Position numbers and translations under genes: made by a program
Shown: positions 13,367-20,607 of the stretch, piece after piece
Position numbering within the stretch: the first letter of the stretch is position 1
Layout: each line of letters starts with the position of its first letter
Virus record (IMG/VR): IMGVR_UViG_3300044641_007115
Coordinates: 124,001 to 188,000 of that record
Strand: one strand, 5' to 3'
DNA: 64,000 nucleotides
Origin: a virus
The notes under the pieces: generated by a model
Told to the model about the DNA's origin: nothing
Database searches by the model: none
Seen by the model: the letters and a program-made list of their open reading frames with translations, nothing else

Positions 13367-13391
13367 CAGACGTGTGGTATGATGTTTCTAT

Positions 13392-13528
13392 GGGTCAGCC
13401 GTAGGATCAAGGTTATCGCCCCAAACCGCCATGCGCGGGTTCGATTCCCGTCATCATCCTTTGGTGGGTGGTGTTGACCAGTGGTAGGTCAGCGGATCAG
13501 ATTCCTTGGCCGTTCAATTTGCTGACCC
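13392..13528 (+). tRNA. Circularly permuted tRNA, element F, anticodon probably CCA
   Basis: GGGTCAGC (13392-13399) is the exact complement of GCTGACCC (13521-13528). Inside are CCGTAG...GGTTATC (to 13417), a tRNA 3' half with T-arm GCGGG TTCGATT CCCGT and acceptor CATCATCC, a 6-nt loop, then the 5' half: acceptor GGGTGGTG (8 pairs), D-arm GACC AGTGGTA GGTC, AGCG, and the element's CCTTGG...CAATTT. Rejoining gives a cloverleaf with loop CCCCAAA (CCA, Trp, C33), or U33 with a shifted junction. No CCA end. An extended -10 (TGTGGTATGAT, to 13383) starts transcription about at the element. Confidence 0.7.
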
Positions 13529-13535
13529 CTAAATA
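13529..13535 (+). promoter_or_regulatory. Late promoter motif CTAAATA
   Basis: CTAAATA directly after element F and 12 nt before the ATG at 13547; AGGATT between them can act as ribosome site. Confidence 0.6.
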
Positions 13536-13546
13536 GGATTGCCGTC

Positions 13547-13966
13547 ATGAAGCATTTCGACACCATCATTCTGTGCGTCTTGGTATTCATCGGGTCGTCG
13601 TATTTTCTGTCGCCAGATGTATTGGGACAGACGCGCACCGATATGAAGAATCAGGTGCGGAATCTTCATGGCATCATCACACCCCGGCCCGGCACGATTG
13701 TGATCTGTGTGGCGGATACGAAGTGTGAAGCCCTGCCAGATGGGGCATACGTGGTCTACAGGACGTTGCCACCCGCCGGGCCGGGTCCATGCACCACAGT
13801 CGGCACTGGAGCCTTCAGCGTCGATGAGAAGGGCTACATGTACTGGTGTTCGCCGCCGTGGGATGGACCCATTGGACAGAACAACAGCGTGTGGATGAGA
13901 ACGGCGGAACCGATGGTCAAAACGTGGACGCCGGATAGACCTGTAGGCGCACCGACCATCAAATAG
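13547..13966 (+). CDS. Secreted or membrane-anchored hypothetical protein
   Basis: 139 residues. An N-terminal hydrophobic segment (IILCVLVFIGSSYFL) is a signal peptide or anchor. The rest is Pro/Gly-rich with paired cysteines (VICVADTKCEAL, GPCTTV, YWCSPP), as expected for a disulfide-bonded periplasmic protein. A late-type promoter precedes it. Function unknown. Confidence 0.6.
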   Translation: MKHFDTIILCVLVFIGSSYFLSPDVLGQTRTDMKNQVRNLHGIITPRPGTIVICVADTKCEALPDGAYVVYRTLPPAGPGPCTTVGTGAFSVDEKGYMYWCSPPWDGPIGQNNSVWMRTAEPMVKTWTPDRPVGAPTIK

Positions 13967-14036
13967 CTGGCCGTCTGCCTGACCGTTCCAGAAGGTAAGA
14001 GCGAAGGTCCTTAATACAAGAGCCGCCAGCGATCAC

Positions 14037-14115
14037 GTCCCCGTAGCTCAGTTTTGGAAAGAGCGTCCGCCTCCTAAGCGGAAGGTCGTAGGTTCGAATC
14101 CTACCGGGGACACCA
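14037..14115 (+). tRNA. tRNA-Arg(CCT)
   Basis: Acceptor GTCCCCG/CGGGGAC, D-arm GCTC AGTTTTGGAAA GAGC, anticodon stem TCCGC/GCGGA with loop CTCCTAA, T-arm GTAGG TTCGAAT CCTAC, encoded ACCA. Confidence 0.93.
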
Positions 14116-14117
14116 AT

Positions 14118-14342
14118 TCACAGGACCATCATGCGGTTCAGTTCAGCAACTTCAGCATCCGTCTTTTCGATGTGTTCGGCTGTTTGGAGTTTGATGTCCA
14201 GCCCATCTTCGATGATTGATGTGATGCACCATAATTTCTGTAGCGCGTCTGGTACAAGTTCCGGGCAATGTGTTGCGGCCAGAATGTAGTGGCGCTGAGC
14301 ATTCATGAGTTCACGGAGAGCGGCCCGCTGATTGTCAGTCAT
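14118..14342 (-). CDS. Hypothetical helical protein
   Basis: 74 residues from the ATG at 14342 (an in-frame GTG at 14360 would add six). All-helical composition (DNQRAALRELMNAQRH, IEKTDAEVAELNRM), no cysteine motif beyond two scattered Cys. It lies between two tRNA-Arg genes on the opposite strand. Confidence 0.5.
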   Translation of the reverse strand: MTDNQRAALRELMNAQRHYILAATHCPELVPDALQKLWCITSIIEDGLDIKLQTAEHIEKTDAEVAELNRMMVL

Positions 14343-14360
14343 CTTCGAGCATTTATACAC

Positions 14361-14437
14361 GGCCCCATCGCCTAACGGAATAAGGCATCGGTCTTCTAAA
14401 CCGATCTATCCGGGTTCGAGTCCCGGTGGGGCTTCCA
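14361..14437 (+). tRNA. tRNA-Arg(TCT)
   Basis: Acceptor GGCCCCA/TGGGGCT, D-arm GCC...GGC, anticodon stem TCGGT/ACCGA with loop CTTCTAA, T-arm CCGGG TTCGAGT CCCGG, encoded TCCA. Confidence 0.93.
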
Positions 14438-14460
14438 ATACACCTGTGGAAAATACTAGG

Positions 14461-14489
14461 TTGACAACGGGAGTATAATCCGTTCTAAT
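14461..14489 (+). promoter_or_regulatory. Sigma70-type promoter, leaderless start
   Basis: TTGACA 14461-14466, 17-bp spacer, TCTAAT 14484-14489; ATG at 14496 is 7 nt after the -10 box. Confidence 0.75.
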
Positions 14490-14495
14490 GTAGGC

Positions 14496-14828
14496 ATGAA
14501 ACTGTATGCAGTCACAGTCACCCTTCGGTCAGATCCTTGGTTGGCAACGGAGTTCAAATCCGTTCTTGCCAAGCTCCCGGAGTTCGATGAAATCGCAGCG
14601 GAGAAAGCATTAGTGCTGGCGCACAACATCGCCAGTGCAAAGAGTCAGGTCCACAGGGAAATCGTCAAAGCCATCGCTAAGAATCAGTTGATGGACAACG
14701 AAACTCTCAAACAGATCAACATGGCGCTGGACCACAAAGACAGCATCGTGGCTGAACTCATTCCTATGTCGATGCCGCGTGTCATGTTCATTCATGACGG
14801 CATCAGTAGCATTCCGGTCGCTGCCTAA
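14496..14828 (+). CDS. Hypothetical protein, leaderless
   Basis: 110 residues, no family recognised; a beta start (KLYAVTVTLR) followed by helices rich in Ala/Lys. No ribosome site; the ATG lies at the predicted transcription start of the 14461 promoter. Confidence 0.6.
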   Translation: MKLYAVTVTLRSDPWLATEFKSVLAKLPEFDEIAAEKALVLAHNIASAKSQVHREIVKAIAKNQLMDNETLKQINMALDHKDSIVAELIPMSMPRVMFIHDGISSIPVAA

Positions 14829-14853
14829 ACGACCGACAACCTCTTTGAAACGG

Positions 14854-14882
14854 GGTCCATTCGCTAAATTGGTGAATGGACC
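14854..14882 (+). promoter_or_regulatory. Start-codon hairpin
   Basis: GGTCCATTC (14854-14862) and GAATGGACC (14874-14882) form a perfect 9-bp stem that contains the ATG at 14876. It could hide the start codon of the next gene until melted or processed. Confidence 0.5.
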
Positions 14883-15073
14883 GGCTATTTGTGTACTCTG
14901 TTCTCTTAGGCAACACGGAAGAACGCGCACGGGAATTTCTTTCCCGGAACGGCATCGATTATCTGATCGTGTCGCGCAATGGAACTGAGTATAAGAATAG
15001 GCTTCATCGCTCCTATACCCGTATCTTGCTGTCTATCTTTGAAGGCCGCGTGTCTAAAGTAGAATGGAGATAA
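14876..15073 (+). CDS. Small hypothetical protein
   Basis: 65 residues, mixed alpha/beta (RLFVYSVLLGNTEERAREFL, DYLIVSRNGTEYK), no family recognised. Its start codon is inside a 9-bp inverted repeat. Seven nt separate it from the next gene. Confidence 0.5.
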   Translation: MDRLFVYSVLLGNTEERAREFLSRNGIDYLIVSRNGTEYKNRLHRSYTRILLSIFEGRVSKVEWR

Positions 15074-15079
15074 ACCATC

Positions 15080-15298
15080 ATGTACAGACAATGCACATTA
15101 CAACGCGGAACGACTCAACAAGTCGCATGGATTCCTGAAACATTTGCCAAGGTCGGATCATATGTGAATATCACAGAAAATGGAAAGTCGGAAGACGGTT
15201 GGAAGGTTCTGTCCGTCAGCGACATTCGTCAGACAGAAGACTATCGCCGGTCGCATGAACGCGATCACATGTACCAGCGGCAAGCATCAGACATCTAG
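15080..15298 (+). CDS. Small hypothetical protein
   Basis: 72 residues, resembling small phage beta-barrel proteins by pattern (CTLQRGTTQQVAWIP, VGSYVNI, GWKVLSVSD); typical of T4-like accessory genes. The start is preceded by GGAGATAAACC. Function unknown. Confidence 0.55.
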   Translation: MYRQCTLQRGTTQQVAWIPETFAKVGSYVNITENGKSEDGWKVLSVSDIRQTEDYRRSHERDHMYQRQASDI

Positions 15299-15308
15299 TT
15301 CTCGGTTT

Positions 15309-15815
15309 TCACATGAACTTGTTGAATTCGTGGCGCTCTTCGGCTTCGAGAACGATATCGAACTTTGGAAGCGGTAGGTGTTCGAATTCAACGTGGCGGG
15401 TTTTGAACTGAGCGACGCTGATGTGTGGAAGGAAGTTGGGGAAGACCAGTTCCGCCTTCATCTTCTTGGCAATCTCCAGTTGCTTCTTGATCCGATCATG
15501 CGGCGTAGTGATGATCGCCAAGTAGTAGTTCGGATTGCCGCCCAATAGCCGCCATTGGAGTGGTTTGACCCGGATGGTCTGTTTGTCTGGCACGTAGTTC
15601 GGCAAGTCGTTTTCTGACCGAATGATGCTCATGTGGATGTCCGGCGGAAGCAAAGACGGTGAAGGAAGCGATCCGTTCGCCACCAGCGTTTGAACGAACC
15701 GGTGCAAACTCACCGTGGTGGCCCGATCCGTGGCGCGCCACGTGTAGAACATCGTGTCGCCGCCTTCCTCAAAGAGTAGAGACGGAATGCGGCTGAAAGC
15801 GCTGAAAGACATCAT
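15309..15815 (-). CDS. 2H phosphoesterase (LigT/Acb1-like)
   Basis: Up to 168 residues. Two H-x-S motifs define the 2H family: IHMSII in the first half and PHISVA near the end, about 80 residues apart. Family members hydrolyse or form 2',5' or cyclic phosphodiesters: RNA 2',3'-cyclic phosphodiesterases of tRNA repair, and phage Acb1, which destroys CBASS cyclic nucleotides. Both uses fit here. AATAAATA (late-promoter motif) ends 7 nt before the ATG, implying a leaderless late mRNA. The first 20 residues (to FEEGGD) may be extra; a second ATG is at 15812. Confidence 0.75.
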   Translation of the reverse strand: MMSFSAFSRIPSLLFEEGGDTMFYTWRATDRATTVSLHRFVQTLVANGSLPSPSLLPPDIHMSIIRSENDLPNYVPDKQTIRVKPLQWRLLGGNPNYYLAIITTPHDRIKKQLEIAKKMKAELVFPNFLPHISVAQFKTRHVEFEHLPLPKFDIVLEAEERHEFNKFM

Positions 15816-15821
15816 AACAGA

Positions 15822-15829
15822 TATTTATT
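15822..15829 (-). promoter_or_regulatory. Late promoter motif AATAAATA
   Basis: Minus strand, 7 nt before the ATG of the 2H phosphoesterase. It overlaps the -35 box of the divergent 15828 promoter. Confidence 0.6.
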
Positions 15830-15856
15830 GACAAGACGGTCGCCAGATGCTATATT
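15828..15856 (+). promoter_or_regulatory. Sigma70-type promoter
   Basis: TTGACA 15828-15833, 17-bp spacer, TATATT 15851-15856; ATG at 15868 leaves a leader of about 5 nt. Confidence 0.75.
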
Positions 15857-15867
15857 GGTATTGGACA

Positions 15868-16218
15868 ATGACACTGGAAGCACCACATATCGACGCAGTA
15901 CTAGGAGTCACAGAACTCTTAGAACTTTTGCGCGAATTCAAAAGCGTCTTCGTCGTCGGTGTCCGGGCTAAGTCCTTTTGGGAAAAGGACATAGAAGCCT
16001 ACCCGTTTCCACAGGGAGCGCTGTTGATAGCTACCGACAATGATGAAGTTCGATACCCGGCGGCATTTGTTCGCGGCGATCAAGATAGCTTCATTATATC
16101 ACGGACACCATCGTGGTTCGGGGCATCATGGTCCGCCCATCTGGAAGGCATCGTAGAAAGCAAGCCGGGATTCCATTTACCGGATTATGCCTTCCCGCCG
16201 ATGACGATACAATGGTAG
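15868..16218 (+). CDS. Hypothetical protein
   Basis: 116 residues, alpha/beta, soluble; no family recognised. ATG 15868 is used because the in-frame TTG at 15847 overlaps the promoter. The next gene starts with GTG 1 nt after its stop codon. Confidence 0.55.
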   Translation: MTLEAPHIDAVLGVTELLELLREFKSVFVVGVRAKSFWEKDIEAYPFPQGALLIATDNDEVRYPAAFVRGDQDSFIISRTPSWFGASWSAHLEGIVESKPGFHLPDYAFPPMTIQW

Positions 16219-16219
16219 T

Positions 16220-16477
16220 GTGAATCGTCTCATTCCTAATCGCGCCAATACCCCTGAACAGAAAGAAGAAGTTCTTCGCCGGATCGCGGAGTTCTGGCAC
16301 CGTCATCCCGAATTGCGGCTCATGCAGATGTTGACATGTGCGATGAAAGTCAATGACTGGTATGCCTTCAACGTGGAAGATTACGATCTGTTGAAATATC
16401 TTGAGGAAGCGTTTCCATCGACGCTAAATCAAGGCGATGGCACAAAAAACATCGCTACTGATCCCGGAACACTTTGA
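16220..16477 (+). CDS. Hypothetical protein
   Basis: 85 residues, GTG start right after the previous stop, helical (PEQKEEVLRRIAEFWHRHPE), resembling the small helical proteins that precede clamp-loader or packaging genes in T4-likes but without specific signature. It overlaps the next gene by 41 bp. Confidence 0.5.
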   Translation: MNRLIPNRANTPEQKEEVLRRIAEFWHRHPELRLMQMLTCAMKVNDWYAFNVEDYDLLKYLEEAFPSTLNQGDGTKNIATDPGTL

Positions 16478-16991
16478 CCGGCTTGTTGTACTTGACACTT
16501 TTGATGAGAAAGTCGCGTACCTCCGTTCGGTCGGCACACCGGCCTTGAAAGAAATTCTGCGTCTGGTGTACGACCCGGCTGTCGAATTCGACACGGAGTT
16601 CCCAAAATACACACCGGACGATTCTCCCCTTGGACTGGCTTTCAACAGTCTATATGCGGAGTACCGCCGGTTCTATCTTTTCCAGAAGACGGCGCAACAC
16701 ATCAATCATGCCAAGAAGCAAAACTTGCTGGCACAGATCCTCGAATCTATTCATGTGACGGAAGCCATGCTGGTGGAAAAGGTCTTCGCCAAGGATCTGA
16801 GTGATTGGGAGATTACCGAAGACCTTGTGCGGGCCACCTTCCCGGATCTTCTCCCGCCCGCGCCTGAGCGTGCGCCCGCGCCCGCAATGGTGCCTGTGAG
16901 CGCGCCCGCGCCCGCGCAAGAGGATGCGCCGTCCAAGAAAACGCGGAAACCCCGTGCGGTGAAAAAGGCGACTGCAAAATCCAAAGCATAG
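16437..16991 (+). CDS. Phage protein of the cyanophage/T4-like LREILRL type
   Basis: 184 residues. The motif ALKEILRLVYDPAVEFD resembles a conserved uncharacterised family of T4-like phages. The C-terminal 50 residues are low-complexity: Pro/Ala repeats (APAPAMVPVSAPAPA) followed by a Lys/Arg/Ala tail (KKTRKPRAVKKATAKSK), typical of a flexible nucleic-acid-binding end. Function unknown. Confidence 0.6.
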   Translation: MAQKTSLLIPEHFDRLVVLDTFDEKVAYLRSVGTPALKEILRLVYDPAVEFDTEFPKYTPDDSPLGLAFNSLYAEYRRFYLFQKTAQHINHAKKQNLLAQILESIHVTEAMLVEKVFAKDLSDWEITEDLVRATFPDLLPPAPERAPAPAMVPVSAPAPAQEDAPSKKTRKPRAVKKATAKSKA

Positions 16992-17000
16992 TGCCGAAAG

Positions 17001-17007
17001 GTAAATA
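17001..17007 (+). promoter_or_regulatory. Late promoter motif GTAAATA
   Basis: GTAAATA 22 nt before the ATG at 17029, with CCGGGA as a possible ribosome site between. Confidence 0.5.
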
Positions 17008-17028
17008 CTGTCTTCCGGGAAAATCATA

Positions 17029-18354
17029 ATGGCAACCAAACCGAAAGACACCAACAAGAAGACGAAGGCTGTGAAAGAAGCCTTGGTCGTTTTCTCCAAT
17101 CTGATGAGCGCATCTGGCCCGCGAATCCGCGCCAGTGTGTTCGCCGATGGCAAAGTCAAAGGTGCGTCCGCGCCTATGACCGACAAAGGAATCAATCGTC
17201 TTCGTGAGTGGGCGAAGAAACTGGCCGGTACGACCAAGCTGGCCGAAATGGTCAACGTATCGGAAGCCGGTGTCTTCACCACCAAGATCGAAGAAAAGTT
17301 GCTCAATGAGAGCAAAACCATTGTGCTCGAACCGAACGATCCGATGGCGAAGAAGCTGGCACATGCCTCGTTTCCCGACTACACAGGCCGGAAGTTCAAG
17401 GTTCAGGTGATGCCGGAAGGTTCGAGCGTTGATGTCACAAGCTATTGGGACGGCGGATCGCGCGAATACTTCGTGGTCATGAATCTGGTCACGTTGAAGT
17501 CTTTACCGGTTCCGCAAAACGGCAATCCGAACACGAAGCGCATTGCGCCAGTGAAGATCCATGAAAACATGTGTGTGATTCAACACAGCATCTTCATGGG
17601 GAAGGACATGGGCCTGACGTTCATCATCAGCGATAAGAATGCCGCTCAGTTGCTCCCGGATACTGGCACCAACCTCGACAAGAAAGAGAAGACTGTCCTG
17701 TTGCTGTTGCGCGCATACAAACCCGCCTACCGCCGCGAAGAAGCGCGCCATGCCGGTATCAGCCCGACCGAATACGACACGATTGTTGCCAACCTCAAAG
17801 TGAAGCAATACGTGAATTCGAGCGGTGCGATCACACCGAAAGGCCGGAACGCGATCAGTGATATCCGGGATCTGTACCAGCTTCGGAATGAATCTGTGAA
17901 GCCGAAGGTTGTTGAAGATACAGTCGTGAAAGAAGAGACAGAACCGTTCTGCGACAAGTGCGACCGTACTCACCCGACCGAAGAGGCATGTGCTGGCGAC
18001 GATATCATGGAGTCGGTCAGCCCGGATCAAATGGCTTCAATTCTGAAGAACTTCGCTTCGAAGTTTGCGGGAGTTGAGTTCCTTATCAAGAGCGATCTGT
18101 TCGATCACAAGATCAAGGACGTGACGGTCATTCCTATGGCTGGTTCTTTCATGGAGTACCGCGAAGGTAAGTTGCGTGTCGAGTTCCGCAATCATCCGAC
18201 GCAGGGAGATGTGAAGGGAGAATCCTATCGGTTCGCCAGCATCTTCCACGCCTTCAAAGATGGAAAGGCCACGGCCACCAAAAAAGGTAAAGACGTAACC
18301 CGCGCCGTCAAAGCGGAAGTGCTCCGTATCGGAACTCTTATGGGAGAAGATTGA
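17029..18354 (+). CDS. Large hypothetical protein with winged-helix segment
   Basis: 441 residues, not recognised. The N-terminus is Lys-rich and disordered. About residues 215-285 look like a winged helix (LLLLRAYKPAYRREEARHAGI, then VKQYVNSSGAITPKG). A CDKCDRTHPTEEAC motif near residue 310 is a possible zinc site. The C-terminal 120 residues form a separate domain. A late-type promoter suggests a virion or late function. The last 17 bp overlap the convergent synthetase gene. Confidence 0.55.
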   Translation: MATKPKDTNKKTKAVKEALVVFSNLMSASGPRIRASVFADGKVKGASAPMTDKGINRLREWAKKLAGTTKLAEMVNVSEAGVFTTKIEEKLLNESKTIVLEPNDPMAKKLAHASFPDYTGRKFKVQVMPEGSSVDVTSYWDGGSREYFVVMNLVTLKSLPVPQNGNPNTKRIAPVKIHENMCVIQHSIFMGKDMGLTFIISDKNAAQLLPDTGTNLDKKEKTVLLLLRAYKPAYRREEARHAGISPTEYDTIVANLKVKQYVNSSGAITPKGRNAISDIRDLYQLRNESVKPKVVEDTVVKEETEPFCDKCDRTHPTEEACAGDDIMESVSPDQMASILKNFASKFAGVEFLIKSDLFDHKIKDVTVIPMAGSFMEYREGKLRVEFRNHPTQGDVKGESYRFASIFHAFKDGKATATKKGKDVTRAVKAEVLRIGTLMGED

Positions 18355-19585
18355 GTTTGTCTTTATAGGTAGGACCAGACGAAGTATACCCGACGCGCAC
18401 GCCTAGATGATCTTCTAGCGTGCGCGTCATGTTTTTGGTGTAGTCGTACTGTTTCGGTTCCGCACGCATGAGCCGGTTGGTGGACACCCCAAAGGGAATT
18501 TCGTTCATGTCTTGATAGGACACACAATACCGCGTCAACACGCCGGGGATTTTGTCCAGATGGGTTAGAAAGAGTTTATCGACTGGTCCGGCGGCGCGCA
18601 TGGCGTACTTCAACATCAGCATGTCCATGTGCCCGAAACGAAAGTTGCCTTGCCATTCATTCAGCGTATTGTGGTCGCCTTCATAGCGGACCTGTTCAGA
18701 TTCCGTGGGAAAAGGCCCGGCACCGTGGCGGGTCAGGATAGTGCGGAGTACTCCGATCCGTGTAGATTCCACGCCTGTGTCATTCAACAGTTCGTGAGCA
18801 TTCCCAAAGGTGGTGTCAGTCCATGTGTAGTAGGGAGCAAACCCATACCGTTCGTCCAGAAGGACGCCTTGTGCGCCTTCAAAGATCGACACTGACTTGG
18901 TGAGCATTTCTTTCAGCCGGTCGGTGTTGCCAAATTCGAAACGGGAACGGAAGTCGCGGTAGGTGTGGCAAAGCGCGCGGACGTTTTCGTTGTAGATGGC
19001 CGCGACATAGGGGTTGTCTTGATTTTCTGGATTGATGTCATAGCGGTGGATCGAATCGATTTTTGCCCTACGGATCAACTGTAGCTTGGTTTCTGTGATC
19101 GCCGGGTTTTTAAGATCGCGAACGAAAAGAGAAATTTGGCCGGACAGGAAATCGGCGCGGGCTTCTCCGACGCCGTGGCCGCATGAACCGTGCCGGTCGT
19201 CACCGCGAAGCGATTCCCGGAAACGGTTCATGAGCCAGTGAAATGGAGTGATGACTAGACAGTCCTCATCTATGATGATCCTGTCGAAAGGATTATCGCC
19301 GTTCACCGACTGTAGCGTTTTTGCCTCATTGAGTAAGGCGAATGGTTCTACAAGCATGTGACGGGACAGATATGTCTTCACCCCATCCACGAAGTAGGCG
19401 GACCCGAACTGAGCGAACGTATGGTGCCGTCCGTCAGGCAATACTACATTGTGTGCGCATTGGGGTCCGCCATTGTATCGAACGACTAGCGACGCATCAT
19501 GTATCCGGGCAAGGTAATCAACAGCAGTACCCTTGCCTTCGTCGCCGAAGGTCATCCCGGCTACAATATGCGCGCGTGCGATCAC
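18338..19585 (-). CDS. Adenylosuccinate synthetase-like enzyme (PurA/PurZ family)
   Basis: 415 residues, close to bacterial PurA length. Motifs: MTFGDEGKGTAVDYLA (P-loop with the catalytic Asp), GGPQCAHNVV (catalytic His conserved, motif altered from GGHNAGHT), ILTRHGAGPFPTE, and YTSSGPTYKD at the C-terminus. The family joins aspartate to IMP using GTP; phage PurZ acts on dGMP for 2-aminoadenine DNA. Asp is retained here, unlike classical PurZ, so PurA or a PurZ0-type enzyme are both possible. GTG start overlaps the VWA stop (GTGA). No diaminopurine polymerase, MazZ or DatZ is in the window. Confidence 0.8.
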   Translation of the reverse strand: MIARAHIVAGMTFGDEGKGTAVDYLARIHDASLVVRYNGGPQCAHNVVLPDGRHHTFAQFGSAYFVDGVKTYLSRHMLVEPFALLNEAKTLQSVNGDNPFDRIIIDEDCLVITPFHWLMNRFRESLRGDDRHGSCGHGVGEARADFLSGQISLFVRDLKNPAITETKLQLIRRAKIDSIHRYDINPENQDNPYVAAIYNENVRALCHTYRDFRSRFEFGNTDRLKEMLTKSVSIFEGAQGVLLDERYGFAPYYTWTDTTFGNAHELLNDTGVESTRIGVLRTILTRHGAGPFPTESEQVRYEGDHNTLNEWQGNFRFGHMDMLMLKYAMRAAGPVDKLFLTHLDKIPGVLTRYCVSYQDMNEIPFGVSTNRLMRAEPKQYDYTKNMTRTLEDHLGVRVGYTSSGPTYKDKLNLLP

Positions 19586-20586
19586 AGGCGTTCCGTACCG
19601 CCGCTGGTGGACGTGGTGGCCGGAAGACCGGAAGCGTCATACTTGCTGATATCGCCCACCTTGCGGGAGAGAGGCACCAGCGCTTTGTCGAGTCCGGTGG
19701 CGATGCCATCGGCGGTCAGATCGGCAAGATCCGCGTTCTCTTCGAACAGAGCGACCGTGGAGACGATCAGTTCGCAAATCTTGTTCGGGTCGTCCAACAG
19801 GAGAACGTGTTCCGGGTTGATCGTTTCGCGCCAGAAGTTCAGGATGCGTTCTTCCTGCCAGTGGGAAGTCATATTCGGCTGGACGTAGAAAATGTGCCAG
19901 CGTTCGGAGCACTCCTGTACGATGTCCTTGATCGGGATGTCCTTGTCGATCTGGTCGCCGAAGAGCGCGCGGACCTGATCGGCTTTCACCGGGGCGTAGG
20001 CTTTTTCGTCGCCGAACAGGAAGAGGAAGCCTTTGCGACCGCGCTTTTCCCAATGATCGGTGGAAGTGTGCCGGGCGAAGAAGTACAGCATCAGTTCATA
20101 GCTTTCGCGGGGTTCGCCGCCGCCGCCGTTGCCCGTGAACCACAGCCGCCCAAGGTCGTCGTCGATTTCGATGCCGGATTCGAACTGTCCGACTTGGACC
20201 GTGCCTTGCACGCCGCCCATCGCCGCGTAGTCGTCGTGACCGGCGATACAGATGGCCGGGTATCCTTCGCCAAGGTAGCGCTTGCCGCTGGCTTTGTCTT
20301 CAAGGAAGTGACCCATCAACTTCGCAAGGGCTTTCTGGAAGATTTTCGGCACCGTGGACATGGACCCGGTGAGATCCATCGACACACCGATGGGAATGGT
20401 GATCGGATGTTCCGGGGAGTCGCGGGATTCGCGATACTTCACCCCGAAGGGGTTCATCTTTTCGTTGACACCGTAGGCTTTTCCGGCCTTCACATCGGCA
20501 TCGTAGGCAAATGCTGATGTGCCGGTGCTACTACGGTAGTCTTCGCGTGCTGCGTAATCGTCGCGGGAGAAATATGTTCCGCCCAT
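19582..20586 (-). CDS. VWA-domain protein
   Basis: 334 residues. A von Willebrand factor A domain starts near residue 62 with the metal-site motif SMDLTGSMS (D71-x-T-x-S). A glycine-rich loop (FTGNGGGGEPRESYE) and FLFGDEKAY follow. VWA proteins assemble complexes through a bound divalent cation. It sits between the J-domain/kinase gene (22 bp upstream) and the synthetase gene (stop-start overlap), so the three are probably one operon. VWA plus kinase pairs are known in TerY-type stress operons; that link is inference. Confidence 0.75.
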   Translation of the reverse strand: MGGTYFSRDDYAAREDYRSSTGTSAFAYDADVKAGKAYGVNEKMNPFGVKYRESRDSPEHPITIPIGVSMDLTGSMSTVPKIFQKALAKLMGHFLEDKASGKRYLGEGYPAICIAGHDDYAAMGGVQGTVQVGQFESGIEIDDDLGRLWFTGNGGGGEPRESYELMLYFFARHTSTDHWEKRGRKGFLFLFGDEKAYAPVKADQVRALFGDQIDKDIPIKDIVQECSERWHIFYVQPNMTSHWQEERILNFWRETINPEHVLLLDDPNKICELIVSTVALFEENADLADLTADGIATGLDKALVPLSRKVGDISKYDASGLPATTSTSGGTERL

Positions 20587-20607
20587 AGTTTTGATTGTCC
20601 TTGTGTT

